In this document: in pieces, positions 55,274-63,872 of the stretch
Numbering within the stretch: the stretch's first letter is position 1
Layout: each line of letters begins with the position of its first letter
Origin: an uncultured Erythrobacter sp.
Lineage (GTDB): Bacteria; Pseudomonadota; Alphaproteobacteria; Sphingomonadales; Sphingomonadaceae
Direction: 5' to 3'
Assembly: GCA_947488155.1 (NCBI GenBank)
Contig: CANKYK010000002.1
Span: 750,001 to 814,000, forward strand
DNA: 64,000 nt
Notes under the pieces: generated by a model
Database searches by the model: none
Told to the model about the DNA's origin: nothing
What the model saw: the letters and a program-made list of their open reading frames with translations, nothing else
Position numbers and translations under genes: made by a program

Positions 55274-56614
55274 ATGAGTAAATTTACATTCAACATGCCT
55301 GACGTGGGCGAAGGCGTGGCAGAGGCCGAGATTGTCGAATGGCAGGTCAAGGTCGGTGATCAGATCGAGGAAGATCAGCACATCGTCGATGTGATGACCG
55401 ACAAGGCTACGATCGATATCGAAAGCCCGGTGACCGGCACTGTTACTGAAGTCGCTGGCGAGGCCGGGGATATCGTCGCGGTTGGCGGGATGTTGTTGGT
55501 GGTTGAGGTCGAGGGCGAAGATGCGCCGGAAGCCAAAGAGGAAAGCGCCAGCGAAGCGGTTGAACCTAAGCCTCCTGCCGAACCAGAGCCGACGCCAACA
55601 ATTGAAGAGCCTTCCTCTTCTCCCGCTCGTGCTGAGCCTGTCGAAGCGCGGTCTTCCTCTTCAACTGAGCCTGAGCGGAAGAAGGACAGCCCTTCGGAGT
55701 CGAAGACGGCGCCTAGCGCCACCAGCTCAGGGCAGGCTGAAACTAAAGTTCTCGCAACCCCCGCAGTGCGCAAACGCGCCCGCGATCTCGGCATTGATCT
55801 GGGCGAGGTGAAGCCCGCCGCAGATGGCCGCATTCGCCACGCTGATCTCGACGCCTTCCTGTCCTACAATGCAGGCGGCGGATTTGCTCCTGCTGGCCCC
55901 GCGCGCGCGGACGAGCCAATCAAGGTCATCGGCCTGCGTAAGCGGATCGCGCAAAATATGGCCGCCTCAAAGCGCTCGATCCCGCATTTCTCATATGTCG
56001 AAGAAGTCGACGTGACCGAGCTGGAGCGGATGCGTGCTGACCTTAACGCCAATCGCGGTAACAAGCCAAAGCTGACTATGCTGCCGCTGCTCATCAGCGC
56101 ATTCTGCAAGCTGATCCCGGATTATCCGATGATCAATGCCCGCTATGATGACGAGGCGAATGTCGTCACGCGCCACGGCGCGGTGCACCTCGGCATGGCC
56201 GCGCAGACCGATGGCGGCCTGATGGTGCCGGTGATCAAAGATGCGCAGTCGAAAAATATCTGGCAGCTAGCCCGCGAAATCGGCCGTTTGGCTGAGGCTG
56301 CTCGTGATGGCTCGGCCACGTCAGAGGAACTTTCCGGTTCAACACTTACGGTCACATCGCTCGGCCCACTGGGCGGGGTGGCAACCACGCCGGTCATCAA
56401 TCGGCCAGAGGTTGCGATCATTGGCCCCAACCGCATTATCGAGCGGCCAATGTATGTCACCGGCCCGGATGGCGCAGAGCGAATCGAGAAGCGCAAGCTG
56501 ATGAATATCTCGATTTCCTGTGATCACAGGGTGGTTGATGGCTATGATGCAGCAAGCTTTATTCAGGACGTAAAAAAGCTGGTTGAGACGCCCGTTTTGC
56601 TGCTGACGGAATAA
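55274..56614 (+). CDS. bkdB: Dihydrolipoyl acyltransferase E2 of the branched-chain complex
   Basis: 446 residues. Lipoyl domain 1-80 with K44 in VMTDKATIDIE; an Ala/Pro/Ser/Glu-rich linker at about 85-155; a peripheral subunit-binding domain (about 160-196, ATPAVRKRARDLGIDL); and the catalytic domain from about 215, with HRVVDGYDAASFI near 418. It transfers the acyl group from lipoyl to CoA and forms the complex core. The linker contains a peptide, PARAEPVEAR, encoded by a dispersed-repeat-like DNA stretch. No E3 (lpd) follows in the window. Confidence 0.93.
   Translation: MSKFTFNMPDVGEGVAEAEIVEWQVKVGDQIEEDQHIVDVMTDKATIDIESPVTGTVTEVAGEAGDIVAVGGMLLVVEVEGEDAPEAKEESASEAVEPKPPAEPEPTPTIEEPSSSPARAEPVEARSSSSTEPERKKDSPSESKTAPSATSSGQAETKVLATPAVRKRARDLGIDLGEVKPAADGRIRHADLDAFLSYNAGGGFAPAGPARADEPIKVIGLRKRIAQNMAASKRSIPHFSYVEEVDVTELERMRADLNANRGNKPKLTMLPLLISAFCKLIPDYPMINARYDDEANVVTRHGAVHLGMAAQTDGGLMVPVIKDAQSKNIWQLAREIGRLAEAARDGSATSEELSGSTLTVTSLGPLGGVATTPVINRPEVAIIGPNRIIERPMYVTGPDGAERIEKRKLMNISISCDHRVVDGYDAASFIQDVKKLVETPVLLLTE
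55622..55651. repeat. Dispersed-repeat-like segment translated within the E2 linker
   Basis: It contains CTCGTGCTGAGCCTGTCGAA (55626-55645), a sequence I know as a common dispersed palindromic repeat of sphingomonads, usually found between genes. Here it is in frame and gives PARAEPVEAR within the flexible linker of E2 (about residues 117-126). The mate arm is not clear downstream. Confidence 0.6.
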
Positions 56615-56635
56615 AGTTTTCAAAATGGCAAAAAA

Positions 56636-56660
56636 TGACTGTCAGAGCCGTTGACAGTCA
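56636..56660 (+). terminator. Hairpin after the E1/E2 operon
   Basis: A perfect 9-bp inverted repeat: TGACTGTCA (56636-56644) and TGACAGTCA (56652-56660), with no T-run after it. It starts 21 bp past the E2 stop; a weak terminator or mRNA end-protecting hairpin. Confidence 0.5.
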
Positions 56661-56711
56661 GATCAGCGGGGCCTAATGGCCCTGCTCCCAAGCGGTGCAA
56701 ACCCACATTAT

Positions 56712-56788
<77 letters not shown>

Positions 56789-56848
56789 CTTGGGACTTTC
56801 CAAATCGATGTAAAATACGCGGGCCTTTGCTTCGCCTGATCCAATCAC

Positions 56849-56864
56849 TCAACCGATGGATTGA
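56849..56864 (+). promoter_or_regulatory. Operator-like palindrome 1 upstream of arsR
   Basis: TCAACCGATGGATTGA, an imperfect palindrome related to the perfect one at 56888-56903 and 39 bp from it centre to centre. Confidence 0.55.
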
Positions 56865-56887
56865 GTTTTTATCTGCTTTCGATATAC

Positions 56888-56903
56888 TCAACCATATGGT
56901 TGA
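56888..56903 (+). promoter_or_regulatory. Operator-like palindrome 2 over the arsR start
   Basis: TCAACCATATGGTTGA, a perfect 16-bp palindrome that includes the arsR ATG (56896). With the related copy at 56849 it is a good candidate for autorepression by the encoded ArsR-type protein. Confidence 0.65.
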
Positions 56904-57228
56904 TAATGGACGGCAGCTTGATTCTGTATTCCGCGCACTGGGTGATCCAACCCGGCTGCGCATGATAGAGCAGCTCGCCCAAGGTGAGCGCACGGTTAGC
57001 GATCTGGCTGCGCCATTGGATATGACCCTTGCCGGGGCCTCGAAACATGTCGGTGTGTTGGAGCAGGCGGGTTTGCTGACACGTGAGAAGCGTGGGCGTG
57101 AGCGCATTTGTGCGCTGAATCAGGAATCGCTCTTCGCCGCGCGCGATTGGGTTGAGCGCTACAGCGCGTTCTGGTCCCAGCGCCTCGACGCACTCGATCA
57201 AGCATTGAAGGAGGATGGTGATGACTGA
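56896..57228 (+). CDS. ArsR-family transcriptional repressor
   Basis: 110 residues from ATG 56896; the open frame extends to 56827 but the palindrome and homology favour 56896. A winged-helix domain is clear: ALGDPTRLRMIEQLAQGE, TVSDLAAPLDMTLAGASKHVGVLEQAGLLTREKRGRE. No metal-binding Cys pair is present, so it is not a metal sensor of ArsR/SmtB type. It overlaps the SRPBCC gene by 8 bp, a very common ArsR-SRPBCC pairing. Likely autoregulated through the palindromes at and before its start. Confidence 0.9.
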   Translation: MVDNGRQLDSVFRALGDPTRLRMIEQLAQGERTVSDLAAPLDMTLAGASKHVGVLEQAGLLTREKRGRERICALNQESLFAARDWVERYSAFWSQRLDALDQALKEDGDD

Positions 57229-57754
57229 CTTTGGCAAGCAGACGGGGCCTCAGCAAATCGAGTTTACCAGGCGATTTGACGCTGGGATTGAGAAGGTCTG
57301 GCAGTTCCTGGTCGACCCTGAAAAACGCAAACTGTGGTTTTGCGGCGGATCAACGGATGATCATGCCGGCGGACAGATCGTCTTTGAATTTGACCATCGA
57401 CGTCTTTCAGAAAGCGCTCCCCCAGAAAAGTATGCATCGGAAGAGGTGACGACGCATCGTGGTGAAATCCTTGAATACGAGCCGCCCCATCGCTTCACGT
57501 TCACTTGGTTCGAAGCTGAAGATGGAGGTAAGAGCACGGTCGAGATCACGTTAAAGTCGCTGGGCGGCGGCACGACCGAACTCCACCTTGTTCATACAGG
57601 CGTTGCCGGGCGCGACATGCTGGTTGGAGTGCTCGCTGGTTGGCATGGCCATTTCGACCTACTTGCCGAGGTATTGGTTGGTTCGCGTCAATCTGACTTC
57701 TGGGTCATCGATCAGGCGCTTGAGGCGCAGTATGATCAGATGATCACTTGTTAG
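57221..57754 (+). CDS. SRPBCC (AHSA1-like) domain protein
   Basis: 177 residues from ATG 57221 (ATG 57215 and GTG 57218 are close in-frame alternatives). The START/AHSA1-type fold is recognisable: EFTRRFDAGIEKVWQFLVDPEKRKLWFCGG, an FTFTWFEAED strand and a C-terminal helix GWHGHFDLLAEVL. These proteins bind hydrophobic ligands; with ArsR partners they are thought to act in stress or xenobiotic responses. Ligand unknown. It is convergent with the ThuA-like gene. Confidence 0.85.
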   Translation: MTDFGKQTGPQQIEFTRRFDAGIEKVWQFLVDPEKRKLWFCGGSTDDHAGGQIVFEFDHRRLSESAPPEKYASEEVTTHRGEILEYEPPHRFTFTWFEAEDGGKSTVEITLKSLGGGTTELHLVHTGVAGRDMLVGVLAGWHGHFDLLAEVLVGSRQSDFWVIDQALEAQYDQMITC

Positions 57755-58614
57755 TTCACTTCGCAGCCTTCGCGATCCTCTCCACCCGCGCGCACCCATA
57801 ACAGGGCGTTGCTGAGCATCTGCCGATAGATCGGATCATCATAGCTGGTGTGATTATGGCCGATGGCGGAATAGAACGCGCGCCCTCTGCCAAGGCAACG
57901 CACCCAGGCAATCGGATGGCCTTCTGGCCCGCCGCCCATGCGCAAGTCCTGAACCGGGCCGTAGAGCAGGTTCTCAGGGCTGTAGCTGTCCTCATCCAGG
58001 CCCATCAGCGGTACAGCATCGCCCAATTCCGCACTGTCAAAGCTGTACCATTCATCATTGTGGACCCAGTCCGCTGGTAGGCCCTGCATAACCGGATGCT
58101 TGGCCGCCAGGTTCACCACAAGCGCATCCTGAAATTGTGGATCAGCCGGATGACCGATGAATTGTGGCCCGATCACGCTCTCATCATACCAGCTCCAATC
58201 GCCGTGACTGTCATCGCCCGAGGCGTGTAAAGCGACCAAAGCCCCACCATCCTCCAGCCACTGCTGGAATGCGCGTTCTTGCTCCGGTGAAAGCGTGTCA
58301 CCGGTCATATTGTTGAACACCACCAGATCGAAGCGCGCCAACTGATCGGCGTTGAAGACCGCACCATTGGCTGTGGTGAACAGGCCCATGCCTTGCTCTG
58401 CCGTCATCTCCGCAAAGAACCGATCAGCGCCCGCAATCCCTTCATTGTGCCGCCAGCCGCGCGTTTTGGAAAACACCAGCACGGCAGGCTGCGGCATATA
58501 TTCGGTGATTTCGGGCGGGGCGCTGTCATAGGGCGCAGCAGCCTGATCAGTCTGAGCAGTGGAGGGTTCGCAGGCGGCGAGCGTGAGAGCGAGGGGAGCG
58601 ATAAACCACTTCAT
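57751..58614 (-). CDS. ThuA-like lipoprotein
   Basis: 287 residues from ATG 58614; the frame open to 58662 adds no signal features. The signal sequence ends in a lipobox (LTLAAC, Cys15). A class I glutamine amidotransferase-like fold follows: LVFSKTRGWRHNEGIAG, GALVALHASGDDSHGDWSWYD, HNDEWYSFD. ThuA domains occur in sugar-utilisation loci, but no sugar genes are nearby. The stop overlaps the convergent SRPBCC stop by 4 bp. Confidence 0.82.
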   Translation of the reverse strand: MKWFIAPLALTLAACEPSTAQTDQAAAPYDSAPPEITEYMPQPAVLVFSKTRGWRHNEGIAGADRFFAEMTAEQGMGLFTTANGAVFNADQLARFDLVVFNNMTGDTLSPEQERAFQQWLEDGGALVALHASGDDSHGDWSWYDESVIGPQFIGHPADPQFQDALVVNLAAKHPVMQGLPADWVHNDEWYSFDSAELGDAVPLMGLDEDSYSPENLLYGPVQDLRMGGGPEGHPIAWVRCLGRGRAFYSAIGHNHTSYDDPIYRQMLSNALLWVRAGGEDREGCEVN

Positions 58615-58678
58615 GCGCCCGCTTGTATCAGCACAGCCCCGCGCGGCAAGGAGCGGCGCCAAAGCCGGTCAAGTAGAC

Positions 58679-58912
58679 TTAGTCCTGCGCCGGCGGCGGG
58701 TTCCAGCTGCCGGTCTCCATCCAGATCAGGAATCGTTTGAGCGGTAAAAGCCACACCACGCCCAGGAAGATGTAGACAATCGTCTGGACCCAGCCGGGCC
58801 ATGTGCTGATCGTGGTCGGCGCGAAATGGGCTATCAAGATGCCGTAAGCGATCAGTGCGATAAACAGACCGATAACACCCACTGGAATTCGCCAGGTTGG
58901 TTCTTCGCGCAT
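58679..58912 (-). CDS. DUF2842 family small membrane protein
   Basis: 77 residues from ATG 58912 (MREEPTWRIPVGVIGLFIAL). Two membrane helices (about 8-28 and 40-60), then FLIWMETGSWNPP, the conserved end of DUF2842. The function is unknown. It is 4 bp after the folate cyclo-ligase stop, probably in one unit. Confidence 0.82.
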   Translation of the reverse strand: MREEPTWRIPVGVIGLFIALIAYGILIAHFAPTTISTWPGWVQTIVYIFLGVVWLLPLKRFLIWMETGSWNPPPAQD

Positions 58913-58916
58913 CGTC

Positions 58917-59492
58917 TTACAATCCGTAGGCTCGAGTGGGGGTGATGATCGCATCCAGGTTCATGTCATGCGGCTCGATTGGCAATTCTTCGCAGAGTTG
59001 CACATCCCATGCCAGCCCAATGGCCAAGCGGCCTGGATGTTCCGACAGCCAGCGATCATAATGCCCGCCGCCTTGGCCCAGACGCTCCCCATTCTCGGTG
59101 AAACCGATCAGCGGCACAAACACTATGTCCGGGATGATTGGCGTAGCATCCGCGCTCGGCTGAGCCACGCCGAACGGTCCGTCCTCCAGCAGGTCATCGA
59201 TATAGGGATCGGCATACCTCGCGAAGGCCATCGCGCTGTCTCGCGCATCGAAGCGGGGCAGGGCTATGGTGCGGCCCTGCTCGTGAAAGAACTTCGCATA
59301 GCCTGCCGCTGGGGCTTCATCCGTGCTGGCGGCGTAGAGACCAATGCTGGCCGTCTCGCTGATCCGTGATAGTAGCGCCCCCGGCGGGCGGCTAAACAAC
59401 AACGCCTTGATCGCCTCCGGCTGGGTGAGGACGTGATCGCGGCGCGCCTCGCGCAGCGCTTTGCGCAGTTCTGGTTTGCTCGGCAAAGTCAC
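58917..59492 (-). CDS. 5-formyltetrahydrofolate cyclo-ligase
   Basis: 191 residues. MTHFS family: N-terminal KPELRKALREARRD with the ATP-binding residues, and the C-terminal motif RLGQGGGHYDRWLS. It turns 5-formyl-THF into 5,10-methenyl-THF with ATP. In many proteobacteria it follows the 6S RNA gene (ygfA), as here, which supports both calls. Confidence 0.93.
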   Translation of the reverse strand: MTLPSKPELRKALREARRDHVLTQPEAIKALLFSRPPGALLSRISETASIGLYAASTDEAPAAGYAKFFHEQGRTIALPRFDARDSAMAFARYADPYIDDLLEDGPFGVAQPSADATPIIPDIVFVPLIGFTENGERLGQGGGHYDRWLSEHPGRLAIGLAWDVQLCEELPIEPHDMNLDAIITPTRAYGL

Positions 59493-59624
59493 ACTACCTC
59501 AATCCGTCCAATCGGCCCGCAGGACCACAAGCCCGACTGGGCGCCCGCAGCGATGCGATCATTGATCGCGATGAGCGAGGAAGTCGCGGCGCGGATGCGC
59601 TGCGAAAAATAAGTAGCGGGACCA

Positions 59625-59817
59625 CCATGGGCCGGACCAGGAGAAATCCTCTGACGCGAAAACGTCAGGTGGGCGCCGTATGCCCAAATCCCACGGCCGA
59701 ACCGGTGGACTCAGGCAGGGACAGCTCCCGATGGATTGCTTATAGCCTCAGGGATATTCAATCGGCTCGCGCCGGGCAGCCCCGCTGCCTCCTAACTAGG
59801 GTGCGCAGGGCCCATCC
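59625..59817 (-). ncRNA. ssrS: 6S RNA
   Basis: On the minus strand, a roughly 190-nt segment lies between zapA and the cyclo-ligase gene, the classical 6S location. Its ends can pair: ATGGGCC (59809-59815 complement) with GGCCCAT (59627-59633 complement). The interior holds long imperfect helices and an internal GC-rich region compatible with the open-promoter mimic. 6S RNA sequesters the housekeeping RNA polymerase holoenzyme in stationary phase. Exact ends are estimates. Confidence 0.82.
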
Positions 59818-59857
59818 TCAAGCGAAATGTCCGTAAAGCTGCGCGCGGGTGAGACGC

Positions 59858-60361
59858 TTAGGCAGCAGAGCCTTCCAGCGCCTCGGCAAAGCTTTCTGCC
59901 TTGGCGGCCAGTTCTTCCAGACGACCTGCGATCACATCTTCGCCAAACATATCGCGCTGCTCTGCGGCTTCTTTCGCCTCTTTCAGTTGTTCGGAAAGCG
60001 ATTTCGCCTCGTCGCGCGCGGATTGGAGCTCTTTGCTCAGGCTTTCGAGTTCATCGTTTAGGCTCGATTGTGCCGAGCGCAGCTCTTCCAGTTCCGCCGC
60101 ATTCTGAGCGTTCGCGGTATCGCCGCTGCTTGGGACAGGTGCGGCTGGCGCACCGCTTTTGCCACTTGCCTCATGCACTTCATCCGCCAGCATCAGCGAG
60201 GCGAACAGGAAATTCTGCGCCTCTTGCGGGGTCTTGGCGCTGCCCATGGCGGTGAATTTTGCATCGATCATGCCACCCAGCATTTCGATGTGGGCCTCTT
60301 CGCCATCGGCGCAGGCCACCTGATAGGAGCGGCCACCGATTTGCAATGTAACGGTACTCAT
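59858..60361 (-). CDS. zapA: Cell division protein ZapA
   Basis: 167 residues. The N-terminal ZapA domain (VTLQIGGRSYQVACADGEEAHIEMLGGMIDAKF) promotes FtsZ bundling. A long C-terminal coiled coil follows (about 90-160), extending beyond the about 110 residues of E. coli ZapA. Its ATG overlaps the upstream stop, and 6S RNA and cyclo-ligase follow. Confidence 0.92.
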   Translation of the reverse strand: MSTVTLQIGGRSYQVACADGEEAHIEMLGGMIDAKFTAMGSAKTPQEAQNFLFASLMLADEVHEASGKSGAPAAPVPSSGDTANAQNAAELEELRSAQSSLNDELESLSKELQSARDEAKSLSEQLKEAKEAAEQRDMFGEDVIAGRLEELAAKAESFAEALEGSAA

Positions 60362-60606
60362 TCTTCCAGCTCCGCAATCACGCCGTCCAGCTCGCGCAGG
60401 GTATCGGCCACTTCCTCACGCAGTTTTTCGTGGTTGTTGACCAGTGTCATCACGCGGGCAGAGTTCGCGGCCTCATCTGCGGCCGCTGCCTCGCTGGGCG
60501 TATCGTCTGGGGCGGGAGCTGGCGGATTGGCCGTACGCGCGGCATCCATGCGGCGAAGCGCATTTTCGATCCGTCCAATTGCCTCATCAATTCGTGCTTC
60601 ACTCAT
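60358..60606 (-). CDS. ZauP-like coiled-coil protein upstream of zapA
   Basis: 82 residues from ATG 60606; the open frame to 60942 lacks a good start. It has helical, heptad-like sequence (RIDEAIGRIENALRRMDAAR; EKLREEVADTLRELDGVI) and an acidic end. In Caulobacter a small protein, ZauP, is encoded just upstream of ZapA and works with it at the Z-ring. Position, size and coiled-coil character match; I cannot confirm homology by sequence alone. Confidence 0.7.
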   Translation of the reverse strand: MSEARIDEAIGRIENALRRMDAARTANPPAPAPDDTPSEAAAADEAANSARVMTLVNNHEKLREEVADTLRELDGVIAELEE

Positions 60607-60839
60607 GAGGTACGCGTTTACCAAGAAAGGTGAGATGCTGCAAAGCCTTGGTGATTGCTGTTGATAAGTGCTGGTAGCGGAGCGTGCAGGAACCGGGTCC
60701 AGTGGATTGTGCGGGGGTAGAGCTGGCCCCGCGCTTGACCTCCCTATGCGCCTCGGCAAAGGCTTTCGAAAAGCCGAATCGCTGCACAATCGCGCCGCTT
60801 CGGATGCATATTCAGCTGGCACCAGGAGCCCACCCGAGC
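60607..60839. other. 233-bp divergent region between ZauP-like gene and tkt
   Basis: It should hold the tkt promoter and that of the zauP-zapA unit. TTGACC near 60736 could be a -35 element, without a good -10. A short hairpin, GGCTTT-CGA-AAAGCC (60761-60775), is visible. No gene seen. Confidence 0.4.
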
Positions 60840-62831
60840 ATGACGACTGAACCCGCCCGCTTGCAGCAGATGGCGAACGCCATTCGCGCCTTATCCATGG
60901 ATGCGGTTCAGGCCGCCAATTCAGGCCACCCGGGAATGCCAATGGGCATGGCGGATGTCGCCAGCGTCCTTTATTCGGGTCACGTCAAATTTGATCCAGC
61001 GCGCCCTGATTGGGCGGACCGCGACCGGTTCGTTTTGAGCGCTGGCCACGGTTCCATGATGATCTATTCGCTGCTGCATCTCACCGGATATGCCGCGCCG
61101 ACCATGGATGACATCCGCAATTTCCGGCAGCTGGGCAGCCCGTGCGCCGGTCACCCGGAGAATTTCCTGCTGGAAGGCGTGGAATGCACCACCGGGCCGC
61201 TGGGCCAGGGCCTGGCGATGGCCGTTGGCATGGCGATGGCAGAGCGGCATTTGAACGCGAGCTTTGGCGATGATCTGGTGGACCACCGCACCTGGGTGAT
61301 CGCGGGCGATGGCTGTCTGATGGAAGGGATCAACCACGAGGCGATCGGCCTTGCTGGACACCTTCACCTGGGCCGATTGATCGTGCTGTGGGATGACAAC
61401 AACATCACCATTGATGGATCGGCGGATCTGTCAACCAGCGAAGACATCAAGGCCCGCTATGAAGCGACAGGCTGGCACGTGGTCATCTGTGACGGCCATG
61501 ACTTCGCTGATATTGAGCGCGCAATCTCAGAGGCGAAGGCCGATGGTCGCCCATCGCTGGTCGCTTGCAAAACTGTGATTGGTAAGGGTGCCCCGACCAA
61601 GCAAGGCACCTCGGCAACGCACGGTGCGCCGCTAGGGCCGGACGAGATTGCCGGTGCCCGCGAGGCGCTGGGCTGGCCGCATGAGCCATTCACGGTTCCT
61701 GCTGAAATTCTGGCAGACTGGCGAGCGACCGCCGATATGGGACGCGAGGCACATGGCGCATGGCAAACGCGCCTCAACGGTTCTGCGCAAACGGAAGAGT
61801 TTGAGCGCCGCATGGCGGGCGATCTGCCGAGCACCTTCGATCTGGATGGCTATATCCAGGGTCTGATCAAAGATCCCGTCAGTGTCGCGACCCGCAAGGC
61901 AAGCGAAATGGCGCTGGCGGAAATCAATCCGATTTTGCCAGACACCATCGGCGGCAGCGCCGATCTGACCGGATCGAACAACACCAAGGCTGGCGGGATC
62001 GAGGCATTCTCGGCTGACGATTATTCGGGCCGCTATGTCTATTACGGCATTCGCGAGTTTGGCATGGCCGCAGCGATGAACGGCATGGCGCTGCACGGCG
62101 GGGTCATCCCATACGGCGGTACGTTCCTGGTGTTCACCGATTATGCGCGCGGCGCGATCCGCCTGTCCGCTCTGCAACAAGCGCGCGTTATCTATGTGAT
62201 GACGCATGACAGCATTGGGTTGGGCGAAGATGGGCCAACGCACCAACCGATCGAGCATGTCGCCTCGCTGCGCGCGATGCCGAATGTGCTGGTGATGCGC
62301 CCATGCGATGCGGTGGAAACGGCGGAATGTTGGCAAATCGCGCTGGAGCAGCGGGATCGTCCATCCATTCTGGCGCTCACCCGCCAAGGCCTGCCTCAGC
62401 AGCGCCTACAGCCTTATGAAGGCAATGGCTGCGTCAAGGGCGGATACCGGACCAAGGCCGCAGGCGCGGAGCGCAAGGTTGTAATCTACGCCACTGGCTC
62501 CGAAGTCAGCCTGGCCGCTGAATGCGCCGCCGAGCTTGAAGCTCAGGGCATTGGCACAGACGTCGTCTCCATGGTCTGCACCGAACTGTTTGACGAGCAG
62601 GACGCGGCCTATCGCGACGATATTCTGGCGGCGGGCGAAGACATCCTGCGCGTTTCAATCGAGGCGGGCACGACCTTTGGCTGGCAGAAATACACCGGCA
62701 TTGGCGCAGGCGCGCTGAACATCGGTATCGACACATTCGGGGGCTCTGCCCCGGCGAAGGATCTGTTTGCGCATTTCGGCCTTACTGCCGAAGCGATCCT
62801 TCCAAAAATTCACAACAAATTAAACGGTTAA
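60840..62831 (+). CDS. tkt: Transketolase
   Basis: 663 residues from ATG 60840; the frame open from 60684 adds non-homologous leader. ThDP enzyme of the non-oxidative pentose phosphate pathway and, in autotrophs, the Calvin cycle. GDGCLMEGINHEAIGLAGHLHLGRLIVLWDDNNI is the ThDP/metal motif; MTHDSIGLGEDGPTHQPIEH is the transketolase signature. gap follows 15 bp later in the same direction, so they probably form one operon. Confidence 0.96.
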   Translation: MTTEPARLQQMANAIRALSMDAVQAANSGHPGMPMGMADVASVLYSGHVKFDPARPDWADRDRFVLSAGHGSMMIYSLLHLTGYAAPTMDDIRNFRQLGSPCAGHPENFLLEGVECTTGPLGQGLAMAVGMAMAERHLNASFGDDLVDHRTWVIAGDGCLMEGINHEAIGLAGHLHLGRLIVLWDDNNITIDGSADLSTSEDIKARYEATGWHVVICDGHDFADIERAISEAKADGRPSLVACKTVIGKGAPTKQGTSATHGAPLGPDEIAGAREALGWPHEPFTVPAEILADWRATADMGREAHGAWQTRLNGSAQTEEFERRMAGDLPSTFDLDGYIQGLIKDPVSVATRKASEMALAEINPILPDTIGGSADLTGSNNTKAGGIEAFSADDYSGRYVYYGIREFGMAAAMNGMALHGGVIPYGGTFLVFTDYARGAIRLSALQQARVIYVMTHDSIGLGEDGPTHQPIEHVASLRAMPNVLVMRPCDAVETAECWQIALEQRDRPSILALTRQGLPQQRLQPYEGNGCVKGGYRTKAAGAERKVVIYATGSEVSLAAECAAELEAQGIGTDVVSMVCTELFDEQDAAYRDDILAAGEDILRVSIEAGTTFGWQKYTGIGAGALNIGIDTFGGSAPAKDLFAHFGLTAEAILPKIHNKLNG

Positions 62832-62846
62832 GCAGGAGTTCTCATC

Positions 62847-63857
62847 ATGGCGACGAAGGTTGCAATCAACGGTTTTGGTCGCATCGGACGGCTTGTGGCG
62901 CGCGCCATTCTGGAGCGCAGCGGTCACGATCTGGAGCTGGTCTCGATCAATGATCTGGCGGACACAAAGTCAAATGCTCTGCTGTTCCAATATGACAGCA
63001 CGCATGGCCGCTTTCCCGGCACGGTAGAGGTCGGCGACGGCGCGATTGTCGTCAATGGCAAGAGCATTGCCGTGACCAGCGAGCGTGATCCAGGCAATCT
63101 GCCGCACGCCGCACAGGGTATCGACATTGTCCTGGAATGCACTGGCTTCTTCCAAAGTCACGAAGCGGCTGAGCCGCATCTGACAGCGGGCGCAAAGCGC
63201 GTGCTTATCTCCGCGCCAGCGAAGAACGTCTCCGCCACCGTCGTTTACGGGGTGAACCACGATGTGCTGACGGCGGATGATGTGATCGTCTCCAACGCCA
63301 GCTGCACCACCAATTGCCTCTCTCCAGTGGCGAAGGTGCTGAACGATCTGGTCGGGATTGAGCGCGGTTTCATGACCACGATCCACTCCTACACTAATGA
63401 TCAACGCATGCTGGACCAGATGCACGGCGATATGCGCCGGGCTCGCGGCGGCGCCCAGAACATGATCCCAACCACCACTGGCGCTGCGCGTGCGGTTGGT
63501 CTGGTGTTGCCAGAACTCGCTGGCAAGCTCGACGGATCTTCCGTCCGCGTGCCAACGCCAAACGTCTCACTGGTCGATCTGGTGTTCACACCGGGCCGCG
63601 ACACCAGCGCGGAGGAGCTGAACGCGGCATTGAAGGCTGCATCGGAAAGCGGCCCGATGGCAGCCGTTCTCGATTACACTGATCAACCGCTGGTGAGCAG
63701 CGATTTCAACCATCACCCAGCCAGCTCCACCGTCGACAGCCTGGAGACCAGCGTGATGGAGGGCAAGCTAGCCCGCGTCGTATCGTGGTATGACAACGAA
63801 TGGGGCTTCTCCAACCGGATGATCGACACCGCCGGCGTGATGGCGAAATTCCTGTAA
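62847..63857 (+). CDS. gap: Glyceraldehyde-3-phosphate dehydrogenase, type I
   Basis: 336 residues. NAD-binding GFGRIGR is at the N-terminus. The catalytic C153 is in SNASCTTNCLSP, with the activating His (about 180) in TTIHSYTNDQ. It interconverts glyceraldehyde-3-phosphate and 1,3-bisphosphoglycerate. It follows tkt and precedes a small membrane protein gene at the window edge. Confidence 0.97.
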   Translation: MATKVAINGFGRIGRLVARAILERSGHDLELVSINDLADTKSNALLFQYDSTHGRFPGTVEVGDGAIVVNGKSIAVTSERDPGNLPHAAQGIDIVLECTGFFQSHEAAEPHLTAGAKRVLISAPAKNVSATVVYGVNHDVLTADDVIVSNASCTTNCLSPVAKVLNDLVGIERGFMTTIHSYTNDQRMLDQMHGDMRRARGGAQNMIPTTTGAARAVGLVLPELAGKLDGSSVRVPTPNVSLVDLVFTPGRDTSAEELNAALKAASESGPMAAVLDYTDQPLVSSDFNHHPASSTVDSLETSVMEGKLARVVSWYDNEWGFSNRMIDTAGVMAKFL

Positions 63858-63872
63858 GGAGAAGCCTGATCG

